NCBI GenBank assembly: GCA_012032975.1
Contig: JAAUPU010000298.1
Location: 1-5,263, forward strand
Source of the DNA: Caldilineaceae bacterium
GTDB taxonomy: Bacteria; Chloroflexota; Anaerolineae; Caldilineales; Caldilineaceae
Direction: 5' to 3'
DNA: 5,263 nt
Positions 1-5,263 of the stretch are shown piece by piece. Below the pieces are notes generated by a model. That model worked only from the letters and a program-made list of their open reading frames with translations. It made no database searches and was not told the origin of the DNA. Numbering within the stretch: position 1 is the stretch's first letter; every line of letters starts with the position of its first letter. The position numbers were made by a program, and so were the translations under genes.

Positions 1-586
1 ATCTACACGTCAAGGATCCGGTTGTCTTCGACCGGCCCGACGGCACAACCGCCATGATCTTCTGCTCGCATCCGTTCGTCTGGTCGTCCAGCAACACGGG
101 GCTGGCGGTGCGAAGTGCTGGGGACGCGAAATTCAAGGTGGAATCCTGGGAGATGGTAGCGCGAGGCGCGACGTGGGACGTGGCGGCCACACGCATCACA
201 GGTCAGCTCAGCGTGCCAGCCGTGGGTCTCTTTGCCGACGCTCCACCGGCCTCGATCTATTTTCTACGACGGGGCCGAATGTCTGCGCTCTCACGAAGAA
301 AATCTGCGCGCCAGCAGTCGTCCACGGGGTTACAGTTGCGAAGAGATCGGCGGCGCTTTCTTTGGTTGGGACGGCGAATTTCCCAGGGTGGAACGACTCT
401 CCGAGCTTTTTCCGCTTTTTCGTCTCCCCGTGGGGAACGGGGAGCAGTCGTTACGCCGATGTCTTGGCCACCGGGCGAGGTCTGTTCGCCAGTTGGGAGC
501 AGGCACAGGCCGACGGTTCGCAACCGCTGGTGGGCAACTTTTTGGAGATGGAACGGGTGGATCACCTGCTGGGGAAGAGCGGCTGA
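1..586 (+). pseudogene. Frameshifted 3' part of an unrecognised gene, possibly a beta-propeller glycosidase-like protein
   Basis: A protein-like reading runs off the left edge, so the 5' end is missing. It is open in frame 3 from base 3 (begins LHVKDPVVFDRPDG), continues in frame 1 from about base 262 (FYDGAECLRSHEEN, then GYSCEEIGGAFFGWDGEFP), and finishes in frame 2 from about base 419 (VSPWGTGSSRYADVLATGRG) to the TGA at 584-586. Removing one base at each junction gives one continuous stretch of about 193 residues; the same frames outside these segments read as Arg/Ser/Trp-rich nonsense. Both junctions fall at T runs: 260-263 (TTTT) and 416-420 (TTTTT, or the neighbouring run 407-411), and each is explained by one extra T. 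The early KDPVVF and the later WGTGSSRY-type strand recall five-bladed beta-propeller glycoside hydrolase-like proteins, but this is a weak resemblance and I do not assign a function. The frame reconstruction is firm; whether the gene is truly dead or merely mis-sequenced is open. Confidence 0.6.
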
Positions 587-604
587 CGACTTGCCAAACG
601 CAGA

Positions 605-662
605 ATCTGTCCGCGGATCTCACAGAACCTATCTGTGAGATCCGCGCAATCTGTGGACAGAT
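605..662. repeat. Long perfect hairpin between convergent genes (terminator-like or REP-like)
   Basis: Bases 612-626 are exactly complementary to 632-646, giving a 15-bp stem with a 5-base loop (627-631). An outer pair, 605-611 with 656-662, could extend it across an 8-9 base bulge on the right side. The word AATCTGT occurs on both flanks (604 and 648). It lies between the end of the + strand gene at 586 and the end of the - strand VWA gene at 678, the usual place for a bidirectional terminator. There is no clear T tract directly after either side of the stem, so a classic intrinsic terminator is not proven; a dispersed REP-like palindrome is the main alternative. Confidence 0.6.
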
Positions 663-677
663 CGAGCTTTAGAATTT

Positions 678-2057
678 CTACGGCTGCGCGAGCAACTGAT
701 CGACCGCGGCGGTCAGCTCGCCGAGGGTGGAAGCGACGACCACGTTGTTACAGAGCGGCGCGTACTCGCGCATGTCGCTGTCGCCGCTGCCCCACAACAT
801 GGGGTGCTCCGGGTTCAGCCAGATCATGCGTCGGCTGCGCCGGGCGATCCGGGCGAAAATATCTAGACGTGGGTTGTTGTAGTTGTTGCGTCCGTCGCCG
901 ACCACGATCACCGTCGTTCTGGAATCGATGGTGTCCAGGTAGCTGTGGGAGAAATTCTCCAGGCTGTAGCCCAGGTCCGTGCTGTAGTGACCGGGCGGCA
1001 TCCGCACAAGCACCTGGTCGATGGCCTCGTTGGCCTGGCGGCCGACAAAATCCGGCGTAATATATTCCAGGTGGTCGATGAAGGCAAAGGCGTGGGTCTT
1101 GGTCACCAGATCCTGCAAGGCATAGACCAGGCTCAGCATCAGCTCGGAGCAGTAGCGCATGGAGGTGCTGATATCACAGACGACGACCAGCTTCGGCTTG
1201 AGCCGGTAGTCGCGGTGGCGAACATCCAAAGGCACGCCCCCGTGCTTCAGGTTCGCCCGGATGGTGGCTTTGGCGTCGAGTTGACCATTCTTGGCCCGCT
1301 TCTGACGCAGCGCAATCCGGCTGCGTAGACGGTTGGCCAGCCGGCTCATCTCCTTGCGCAGCCGGTCCATGTCGCGGTCGCTCAACCGGCCAAAAGGGCG
1401 ATCCAACAGATCGTCGATGCTTTCACCTGGCTCCTGCTCACTCATGTTCTCTGCAATGCGCTGGCCTGCGTATTGACGCAGTTGCTCCTGCATCGCCTGC
1501 TGGTTGGCCTTGATCAGATCGCGGAACTGGTCGAGCCGCTGCTTGTTCAGCCCCATCTGCTCCAGCAACTCCATCATCTGCTTCATCGCATCCTTGACTT
1601 CGTCGAACTTCAGCGCCCGCATCATGCGTCGCGCCATCCATTCCCGATAGCGCAGGTCGTCTTGACGATTCAGCCCAGTCATCTGTCCCAACTGGCGCAA
1701 TTCTTCCTCGCTCAACTGTTCACCACGCAGCAGCTTTTCCATCATCTTGCGTAGATGCTCGTTGAACATGCGCAGCGCCTGGGCCAACATCTGCGCCTCT
1801 TCCGGCGTCATGTCCTCGGTCAAGTCCATCATCGGCGGCGCGTCGCTGCTGTCGAAAAAGAGCGGGAAGATCTCCTCGAAGACGGGCAGGCTCTCCACGT
1901 TCTTGACCAGGGTCGCACGCAGACTCAGCTTGAAGTTCTCCCGATCCTGCACACCCATGTCTTCGACCGCGCGAAACGCATCGGCGCTCTCTGCCATACT
2001 GACGCGCACACCCCCCGCGCGCAACGCTGCCACAAACTTGATCATGCGGTCTTCCAT
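678..2057 (-). CDS. CoxE-like VWA domain protein, partner of the adjacent MoxR ATPase
   Basis: A 459-residue cytoplasmic protein with no signal peptide or membrane segment. The C-terminal half is a von Willebrand A domain (about 287-459). Its metal-binding MIDAS site appears complete: D295-I-S297-T-S299 (DISTS), T360 in HYSTDLGYSL, and D388 in VVGDGRNN. The N-terminal half (about 80-260) is charged, helix-rich and methionine-rich, as is usual in CoxE-type proteins, where the helical part carries the VWA head. CoxE-like proteins work with MoxR/CoxD AAA+ ATPases as adaptors that recognise the client and drive remodelling or metal-cofactor insertion. The start is firm: an AGGAG-type ribosome site (complement of 2064-2070) sits 6 bases before the ATG. 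The gene follows the ATPase by 21 bp on the same strand, so they form an operon. No CO dehydrogenase gene is in view, so I use no cox symbol; the client is unknown. Confidence 0.9.
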   Translation of the reverse strand: MEDRMIKFVAALRAGGVRVSMAESADAFRAVEDMGVQDRENFKLSLRATLVKNVESLPVFEEIFPLFFDSSDAPPMMDLTEDMTPEEAQMLAQALRMFNEHLRKMMEKLLRGEQLSEEELRQLGQMTGLNRQDDLRYREWMARRMMRALKFDEVKDAMKQMMELLEQMGLNKQRLDQFRDLIKANQQAMQEQLRQYAGQRIAENMSEQEPGESIDDLLDRPFGRLSDRDMDRLRKEMSRLANRLRSRIALRQKRAKNGQLDAKATIRANLKHGGVPLDVRHRDYRLKPKLVVVCDISTSMRYCSELMLSLVYALQDLVTKTHAFAFIDHLEYITPDFVGRQANEAIDQVLVRMPPGHYSTDLGYSLENFSHSYLDTIDSRTTVIVVGDGRNNYNNPRLDIFARIARRSRRMIWLNPEHPMLWGSGDSDMREYAPLCNNVVVASTLGELTAAVDQLLAQP

Positions 2058-2078
2058 AGCGGCTCTCCTCTGCCAACC

Positions 2079-3047
2079 CTAATCGCGCCAGCGAAGCTGA
2101 CCGTACTCATCATCGTCCAGTTTCACACCCCTGCTAGAGACATTCATGCGTCGCCGAACTTTTTGCAGGTCCGACTCATGCTTGAGCAGCACGCTCATGG
2201 TGTTTTCGAGCGTGGTCGCATCCAGCGATTTGGCGTTGAGCGCGACCAGCGACTTGGCCCAATCCAGGGTTTCGCTGATGCTAGGCGACTTGCGCAGGTC
2301 CAGCTCGCGCAGCGCCTGCACCAGTTGGACCGCCTGTTCGGCCAGTTTGGCGTTCAGTTCGGGCACCTTGAGACGCACCACCGACAGTTCCTGCTCGACG
2401 CTTGGATAGCCGATGAAGAGATAGAGACAGCGTCGCTTGAGCGCCTCGCTTAGCTCGCGGGTGTTGTTGCTGGTCAACATGACCAGGGGGCGATGGACGG
2501 CGTGCAGCGTACCCAACTCTGGCACGCTGACCTGGAAGTCGCTCAACACCTCCAGGAGGAACGCCTCGAACTCTGCATCCGCGCGGTCGATCTCGTCGAT
2601 CAGCAGCACAGTGGGTTCGGGGCTTAAGATCGCGCGCAGCAGCGGTCGTTGAAGCAGAAAACGCATGGAGAAGAAGACGTCCTCCTCGGCGGCCAGCCGG
2701 TCTGCCGCCTCTGCCAGGCTGCCGGTTCCGGCGAAGGTCTCCTCCAATTTGCCGCGCAGCAGTTGAGTGTAGAGCAGCTGTTTGGCATATTCCCACTCAT
2801 AGAGCGCCTTGGTCTCGTCCAACCCTTCGTAGCATTGCAGACGAATCAACTCGCGGCCGGTAGCAGCCGCCAGTGCCTTGGCCAACTCGGTCTTGCCCAC
2901 GCCAGCCGGTCCTTCGGTCAAGAGCGGTTTGCCCAATTGCTGGCTAAGATAGACTGTGGTCGCGATCTCGTCGCTGGCGATGTATTGCTGTTCGCCGACG
3001 CCAGCTTTAACCTCTGCCGGCGAAGCGTACTTACGATGAATGGTCAC
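2079..3047 (-). CDS. MoxR/CoxD-family AAA+ ATPase
   Basis: A 322-residue soluble ATPase of normal length for MoxR-type AAA+ proteins. Visible motifs, in order: Walker A GPAGVGKT (46-53, K52), Walker B TVLLIDEID (146-154, D151 and E152), sensor 1 TSNNTRELS (192-200, N194), and an arginine-finger region ALKRRC (R205/R206). The C-terminal lid begins near PSISETLDW (255-263). The run ELGTLHAVHRPLVMLTSNNTRELSEALKRR is typical of the CoxD-like branch, read in parts across 177-206. Such ATPases form hexameric rings that, with a VWA partner, act as chaperones in assembling metalloenzymes or other complexes. The start codon is GTG, supported by a strong GGAGGA site (complement of 3057-3062) 9 bases upstream. 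The VWA gene follows directly. The likely promoter is about 200 bp upstream (3245-3273). The client protein is not encoded here. Confidence 0.93.
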   Translation of the reverse strand: MTIHRKYASPAEVKAGVGEQQYIASDEIATTVYLSQQLGKPLLTEGPAGVGKTELAKALAAATGRELIRLQCYEGLDETKALYEWEYAKQLLYTQLLRGKLEETFAGTGSLAEAADRLAAEEDVFFSMRFLLQRPLLRAILSPEPTVLLIDEIDRADAEFEAFLLEVLSDFQVSVPELGTLHAVHRPLVMLTSNNTRELSEALKRRCLYLFIGYPSVEQELSVVRLKVPELNAKLAEQAVQLVQALRELDLRKSPSISETLDWAKSLVALNAKSLDATTLENTMSVLLKHESDLQKVRRRMNVSSRGVKLDDDEYGQLRWRD

Positions 3048-3225
3048 CGAAGGATCTCCTCCCTAATCTGGGGAAAGGCGGCTGATCTGGCGATGATCGG
3101 TCCACGAGGATGCCAACGATCGCCGGTGTGGTGGCTCGCTGCGCGATTGAGGACGATGGCGGGTAGAGCAATGGCAAAACGAAGTAGATATCAGCCGACA
3201 GCAAAGAACGGGTGAAACTGAGCAT
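3031..3225 (-). CDS. Possible 64-codon leader ORF upstream of the ATPase gene
   Basis: An ATG at 3225-3223 is preceded by GAGG (complement of 3232-3235) with a 6-base spacer, and lies only about 13 bases after the predicted transcription start of the ATPase operon. The ORF begins MLSFTRSLLSADIYF, has a hydrophobic stretch followed by a Pro/Ser-rich tail, and ends at 3031, overlapping the ATPase start by 17 bases. The arrangement would suit translational coupling or a regulatory leader peptide. The peptide resembles no family I know and its tail reads through the ATPase ribosome site, so it may be a chance ORF. Low confidence. Confidence 0.25.
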   Translation of the reverse strand: MLSFTRSLLSADIYFVLPLLYPPSSSIAQRATTPAIVGILVDRSSPDQPPFPRLGRRSFGDHSS

Positions 3226-3241
3226 AGAGCACCTCAGTTTC
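3214..3241. promoter_or_regulatory. Inverted repeat at the predicted operon start site (operator or leader hairpin)
   Basis: GAAACTGAG (3214-3222) and CTCAGTTTC (3233-3241) form a perfect 9-bp inverted repeat around a 10-base centre. It sits just downstream of the -10 box at 3245-3250 and covers the predicted transcription start of the ATPase operon, the usual place for a repressor operator. As RNA, the same arms would form a hairpin holding the leader-ORF ATG in its loop and part of its GAGG site in the stem, although the start site may trim the outer 3 bases of the stem. The two readings cannot be separated from sequence alone. Confidence 0.4.
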
Positions 3242-3244
3242 TTC

Positions 3245-3273
3245 AGTCTACATGATAGCAGCAGCTTTGTAAA
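3245..3273 (-). promoter_or_regulatory. Predicted sigma-70-type promoter of the ATPase-VWA operon
   Basis: Read on the - strand, the -35 box is TTTACA (complement of 3268-3273, 5 of 6 to TTGACA) and the -10 box is TAGACT (complement of 3245-3250, 4 of 6 to TATAAT), with an ideal 17-base spacer. The stretch is clearly more AT-rich than its surroundings. Transcription would start near 3238, giving an untranslated leader of about 190 bases before the ATPase GTG. Confidence 0.55.
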
Positions 3274-3345
3274 TCAACTGTGATCATACCCCGTTTGTTC
3301 CGCCCTACTCCGGCTTGCGCTTGAGGGGGCGCCGGAGAGAACGCC

Positions 3346-3375
3346 TTGGTTTCAAGAGAAAAGATGGACTATACT
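3346..3375 (+). promoter_or_regulatory. Candidate promoter of the M20 hydrolase-GNAT operon
   Basis: TATACT (3370-3375, 5 of 6 to TATAAT) is a good -10 box. TTGGTT (3346-3351) is a weak -35 box 18 bases before it. Transcription would begin near 3382, leaving a leader of about 55-100 bases depending on which start codon is used. The 7-bp inverted repeat at 3308-3337 lies just upstream and could bind an activator. Confidence 0.4.
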
Positions 3376-3465
3376 AACCAGATGGTCGCCGCGCTGGAGC
3401 TTTGGCAGCCCAATTTCTCCAGATAGGAACCTTGATTGAAAACACACAAAGCACATGGAATACAC

Positions 3466-4644
3466 ATGGAGCACACACAAGAGATGATTAATCCACAAAA
3501 AATGGTCGAGTTCGCTCAGGCCATGGTGCAACACCCTAGCTTGAGCGGCGAAGAGAACGCAGTGGCTGCGCGAGTCCAGCTAGAAATGACGGCGCTTGGC
3601 TTCGACCATGTCTTGATGGACGAAGTCGGCAACGTGGTCGGCGTCGTCGAGGGCGCACAGCCGGGCAAGACGCTGCTCTTCGACGCACACACCGACACCG
3701 TCGGCGTGACCTCGGCGGTGCCGTGGCAACGCGATCCGTTTTGTGCCGACATTGTAGAGGGCAGCCTCTTCGGGCGCGGTGCAGCAGATATGAAGGGAGC
3801 GCTGGCGGCAATGGTCCACGCGGCGGGTGCGATGGATCGTCGTCAACTCTGTGGGCGGGTTGTGGTCAGCGCATCGACCATGGAAGAGGTGCTGGAAGGG
3901 GTCGCGCTGCGCGTGGTGATGGAACGCTTCCCGCCCGACTTTGTTGTGATCGGCGAAGCCACTGGCCTCAATCTGGCGCGCGGCGGCCGCGGGCGCGCCG
4001 AGGTTCATCTGGAAACGCTGGGTCTGCCATCGCACTCATCCGCACCCCATTTGGGCCACAACGCGGTTCTCGACATGGCTCCGCTGATCCTGGCCATCGA
4101 CGACATCGTGCTGCCCGAAGACCCCCTCATGGGGCCGGCCATTCTGGCGCTGACCGACATCATTTCCGATCCCTATCCAGGCAATTCGGTCATCCCCAGC
4201 ATCTGTCGCGCGACCTATGACCGTCGTCTGCTGCCAGGAGAAAGCGCAGCCGATGTGCTGGAAGCGATCACGAGCTTGCCCGCGGCCATCGACATCCGCC
4301 TCAACGCGCGGATCGCCCATGGAGAGTATTCGGCGTTCACCGGCAAGCGATTGGGCTGCGAGAAATTCTTCCCCGCCTGGCTCTTTCCAGAGGATGAATG
4401 GCTGGTGCAACGAGCGCTCCACGCGCTCCACGGCATCGGCCACGCGCCAAGATTGAGTACCTATCGCTTCTGCACCAACGCCGCGTACAGTGCTGGAATC
4501 GCTGGCATCCCGACCATCGGCTTTGGCCCCGCCACCGAACATGACGCCCACGTCATTGATGAGCGGCTCAAGCTGGACGACCTCTTTGCCGCCGCCGCAG
4601 GCTATCAGGCCATCATCGACAGTGTGTTGGGCGAAGCCGCATGA
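3466..4644 (+). CDS. M20 family metallohydrolase, YgeY type
   Basis: A cytoplasmic di-metal amidohydrolase of the ArgE/DapE/ACY1 superfamily, closest in pattern to YgeY, which in E. coli lies in a selenium/purine-associated gene cluster and has no firmly known substrate. Counting from the ATG at 3466, metal ligands are H75 and D77 (FDAHTDTVG), bridging D108 (GRGAADMKG), E140 and E141 (STMEEVLEG; general base then ligand), E164 (GEATGLN) and H362 (EHDAHVIDE). H190 (PSHSSAPHLGHNA) matches the dimer-domain histidine that completes the neighbouring active site. YgeY-like landmarks are GRGRAEV, YDRRLLPGES, KFFPAWLFPED and FCTNAAYSAGIAGIPTIGFGP. The length of 392 is normal. Three in-frame starts exist: TTG 3436 (AGGA 7 bases upstream), ATG 3466 (weak GGA) and ATG 3484; I chose 3466, but the family-like part begins only near 3484, so the start is uncertain. 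The gene is coupled to the downstream GNAT gene. Confidence 0.92.
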   Translation: MEHTQEMINPQKMVEFAQAMVQHPSLSGEENAVAARVQLEMTALGFDHVLMDEVGNVVGVVEGAQPGKTLLFDAHTDTVGVTSAVPWQRDPFCADIVEGSLFGRGAADMKGALAAMVHAAGAMDRRQLCGRVVVSASTMEEVLEGVALRVVMERFPPDFVVIGEATGLNLARGGRGRAEVHLETLGLPSHSSAPHLGHNAVLDMAPLILAIDDIVLPEDPLMGPAILALTDIISDPYPGNSVIPSICRATYDRRLLPGESAADVLEAITSLPAAIDIRLNARIAHGEYSAFTGKRLGCEKFFPAWLFPEDEWLVQRALHALHGIGHAPRLSTYRFCTNAAYSAGIAGIPTIGFGPATEHDAHVIDERLKLDDLFAAAAGYQAIIDSVLGEAA

Positions 4645-5090
4645 CACATGACTCGCTGCGCCCCATCGACCCGATGGGCGCGCAGTCGATCGTCGGTTGG
4701 CGCTACACCGGGCCATACTCGTTCTACAACACCGACCCGCAGAGAGCAGCCGCAACCTTGGACGAATTCCTGAGGCCTGAGCTGGCCTATCACGGCGTCT
4801 ACGACAAGAAGGGGGCGCTGATCGGTTTCTGCTGCTTTGGGGAGGCTGCCCGGGTGCCCGGTGGCAACTACAGCGAGATCGGAGCTTTGGATATCGGCCT
4901 GGGTCTGCGGCCAGACTTGACCGGGAAGGGACTCGGCACCGATTTTCTGGGGGCAATCCTGGGGTTCGCAGAGGTGCGTTACGCGCCGACCTCGTTTCGG
5001 GCGACGATTGCCCTCTTCAACCAACGTTCGCGGCGGCTCTTTGCGCACGCCGGATTTGAGGAAAGGGCGCGCTTCTTTGCCGATAACTAG
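4641..5090 (+). CDS. GNAT family N-acetyltransferase
   Basis: A 149-residue soluble enzyme with the GNAT fold, expected to move an acetyl group from acetyl-CoA to an amine. The central strand and pyrophosphate-binding loop are seen as ALDIGLGLRPDLTGKGLGTDF (82-102 in parts), where TGKGLG fits the Q/R-x-x-G-x-G/A motif A. Motif B is FNQRSRRLFAHAGFEE (126-141), the NxxSxxLFxxxGF pattern common in RimJ/RimL-like members. The N-terminal WRYTGPYSFYN (20-30) is a typical first-strand and substrate-side segment of a bacterial subgroup. Its ATG overlaps the hydrolase stop as ATGA (4641-4644), with only a weak ribosome site, so translation probably depends on coupling. The substrate cannot be told; a metabolite amine related to the hydrolase product is a reasonable guess only. 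Confidence 0.9.
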   Translation: MTHDSLRPIDPMGAQSIVGWRYTGPYSFYNTDPQRAAATLDEFLRPELAYHGVYDKKGALIGFCCFGEAARVPGGNYSEIGALDIGLGLRPDLTGKGLGTDFLGAILGFAEVRYAPTSFRATIALFNQRSRRLFAHAGFEERARFFADN

Positions 5091-5122
5091 GTCGCATCTG
5101 AATTCGTGGTGACGGTTCGATC

Positions 5123-5141
5123 GCCCAGGCAGTGACCGGGC
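5123..5141. terminator. Weak hairpin between convergent genes
   Basis: GCCC (5123-5126) plus GG (5128-5129) can pair with CC (5136-5137) and GGGC (5138-5141), with a bulged A at 5127 and a 6-base loop. It lies in the 57-base gap between the convergent GNAT gene and the - strand gene at the right edge. No T tract follows on either strand, so this is only a tentative terminator. Confidence 0.2.
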
Positions 5142-5147
5142 AGCGAG

Positions 5148-5263
5148 CTACGCGCGGCCGAGGCTCACGCGCGTCTCCGAATTTCCAATCAGAACATAGG
5201 CGAGCCAAGCCGCGCTCTCCGGTTGCGCATCCTGCAACGCTTTCCGCGCAAAGGCCAACGCTT
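5148..5263 (-). CDS. C-terminal end of an unidentified protein, possibly TPR-containing
   Basis: Reading leftwards from the right edge, one frame gives 37 residues (ALAFARKALQDAQPESAAWL, then AYVLIGNSETRVSLGRA) ending at a TAG (complement of 5148-5150). The pattern of small and bulky residues, with A-x-x-A-L, a following Pro at the helix break, and SAAWLAYVL, resembles the junction of two tetratricopeptide-repeat helices (helix B of one repeat, helix A of the next). The other two frames read as Arg/Cys-rich nonsense. The gene converges on the GNAT gene with 57 bases between them. The N-terminal part and start lie outside the window, so the function is unknown. Confidence 0.5.
   Translation of the reverse strand, partial: ALAFARKALQDAQPESAAWLAYVLIGNSETRVSLGRA

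Larger units (their letters stand above)
3048..3435. other. Divergent intergenic control region
   Basis: About 390 bases lie between the two divergent transcription units with no convincing conserved protein. From left to right they hold: the ATPase ribosome site (3057-3062), a stretch read only by the doubtful leader ORF (to 3225), the 9-bp inverted repeat (3214-3241), the leftward promoter (3245-3273), a 7-bp inverted repeat CTCCGGC/GCCGGAG (3308-3314 and 3331-3337) and the rightward promoter candidate (3346-3375). I see no tRNA, riboswitch or other RNA gene in it. Confidence 0.6.

Noticed and set aside
605..662. CRISPR or attachment-site reading of the palindrome
   Set aside because: There is only one palindrome, with no spacer series, and no integrase or mobile gene is nearby.
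1755..2453. A 232-codon open frame on the + strand across the ATPase-VWA junction
   Set aside because: It is antisense to two clear genes, is rich in His, Gln and Leu as expected of reversed GC-rich codons, and has no recognisable motif.
678..3047. Naming the pair coxD and coxE
   Set aside because: The families match, but no CO dehydrogenase structural gene is in view and similar pairs serve other clients.
3723..4220. A 165-codon open frame on + inside the hydrolase gene
   Set aside because: It is a shifted frame of the M20 gene, very rich in Gly and Arg, and the M20 frame holds all catalytic residues.
4036..4956. A 306-codon open frame on the - strand under the hydrolase and GNAT genes
   Set aside because: It is antisense to two proteins with complete motifs, and its Arg/Ser/Pro/Gly-rich composition is that of a shadow frame.

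Overview
The window is GC-rich bacterial chromosome (rough impression, high fifties percent GC) with short intergenic gaps and six recognisable genes. The order is: a broken gene on +, two genes on -, two genes on +, and the tail of a gene on -. The protein flavour (CoxD-like MoxR ATPase with a CoxE-like VWA partner, a YgeY-type M20 hydrolase, a GTG start, strong GGAGG ribosome sites) suggests an environmental bacterium, perhaps Chloroflexota. This is inferred from sequence style only and is weakly supported.

Layout. Positions 1-586 hold the 3' part of a + strand gene whose reading frame moves twice (frame 3, then 1, then 2), each time by one extra base in or near a T run. It is either a decaying gene or a gene with homopolymer sequencing errors. 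Positions 587-677 separate it from the convergent - strand genes and contain a perfect 15-bp hairpin. Positions 678-3047 (-) are a two-gene operon: a MoxR/CoxD-type AAA+ ATPase (3047 to 2079) followed after 21 bp by a CoxE-like VWA protein (2057 to 678). Positions 3048-3465 are a divergent control region of about 0.4 kb, with a good sigma-70-type promoter towards the ATPase operon, an inverted repeat at its expected start site, a possible 64-codon leader ORF, and a second plausible promoter towards the right-hand genes. Positions 3466-5090 (+) are an M20 metallohydrolase of the YgeY type, coupled by an ATGA overlap to a GNAT acetyltransferase. The last 116 bases hold the C-terminal end of a - strand gene with a TPR-like helix pattern.

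How the genes work together. The MoxR ATPase and VWA protein form a well-known kind of pair in which a AAA+ ring and a metal-binding VWA adaptor remodel or mature a client protein, for example metal insertion into CO dehydrogenase by CoxD/CoxE. No client gene is present here, so the target is unknown. The M20 hydrolase and the GNAT enzyme are translationally coupled. One hydrolyses an amide or acyl bond and the other probably acetylates an amine, so they may act on related small molecules, but no substrate can be read from the sequence. I see no RNA genes, mobile elements, CRISPR arrays or clearly new defence-like system.
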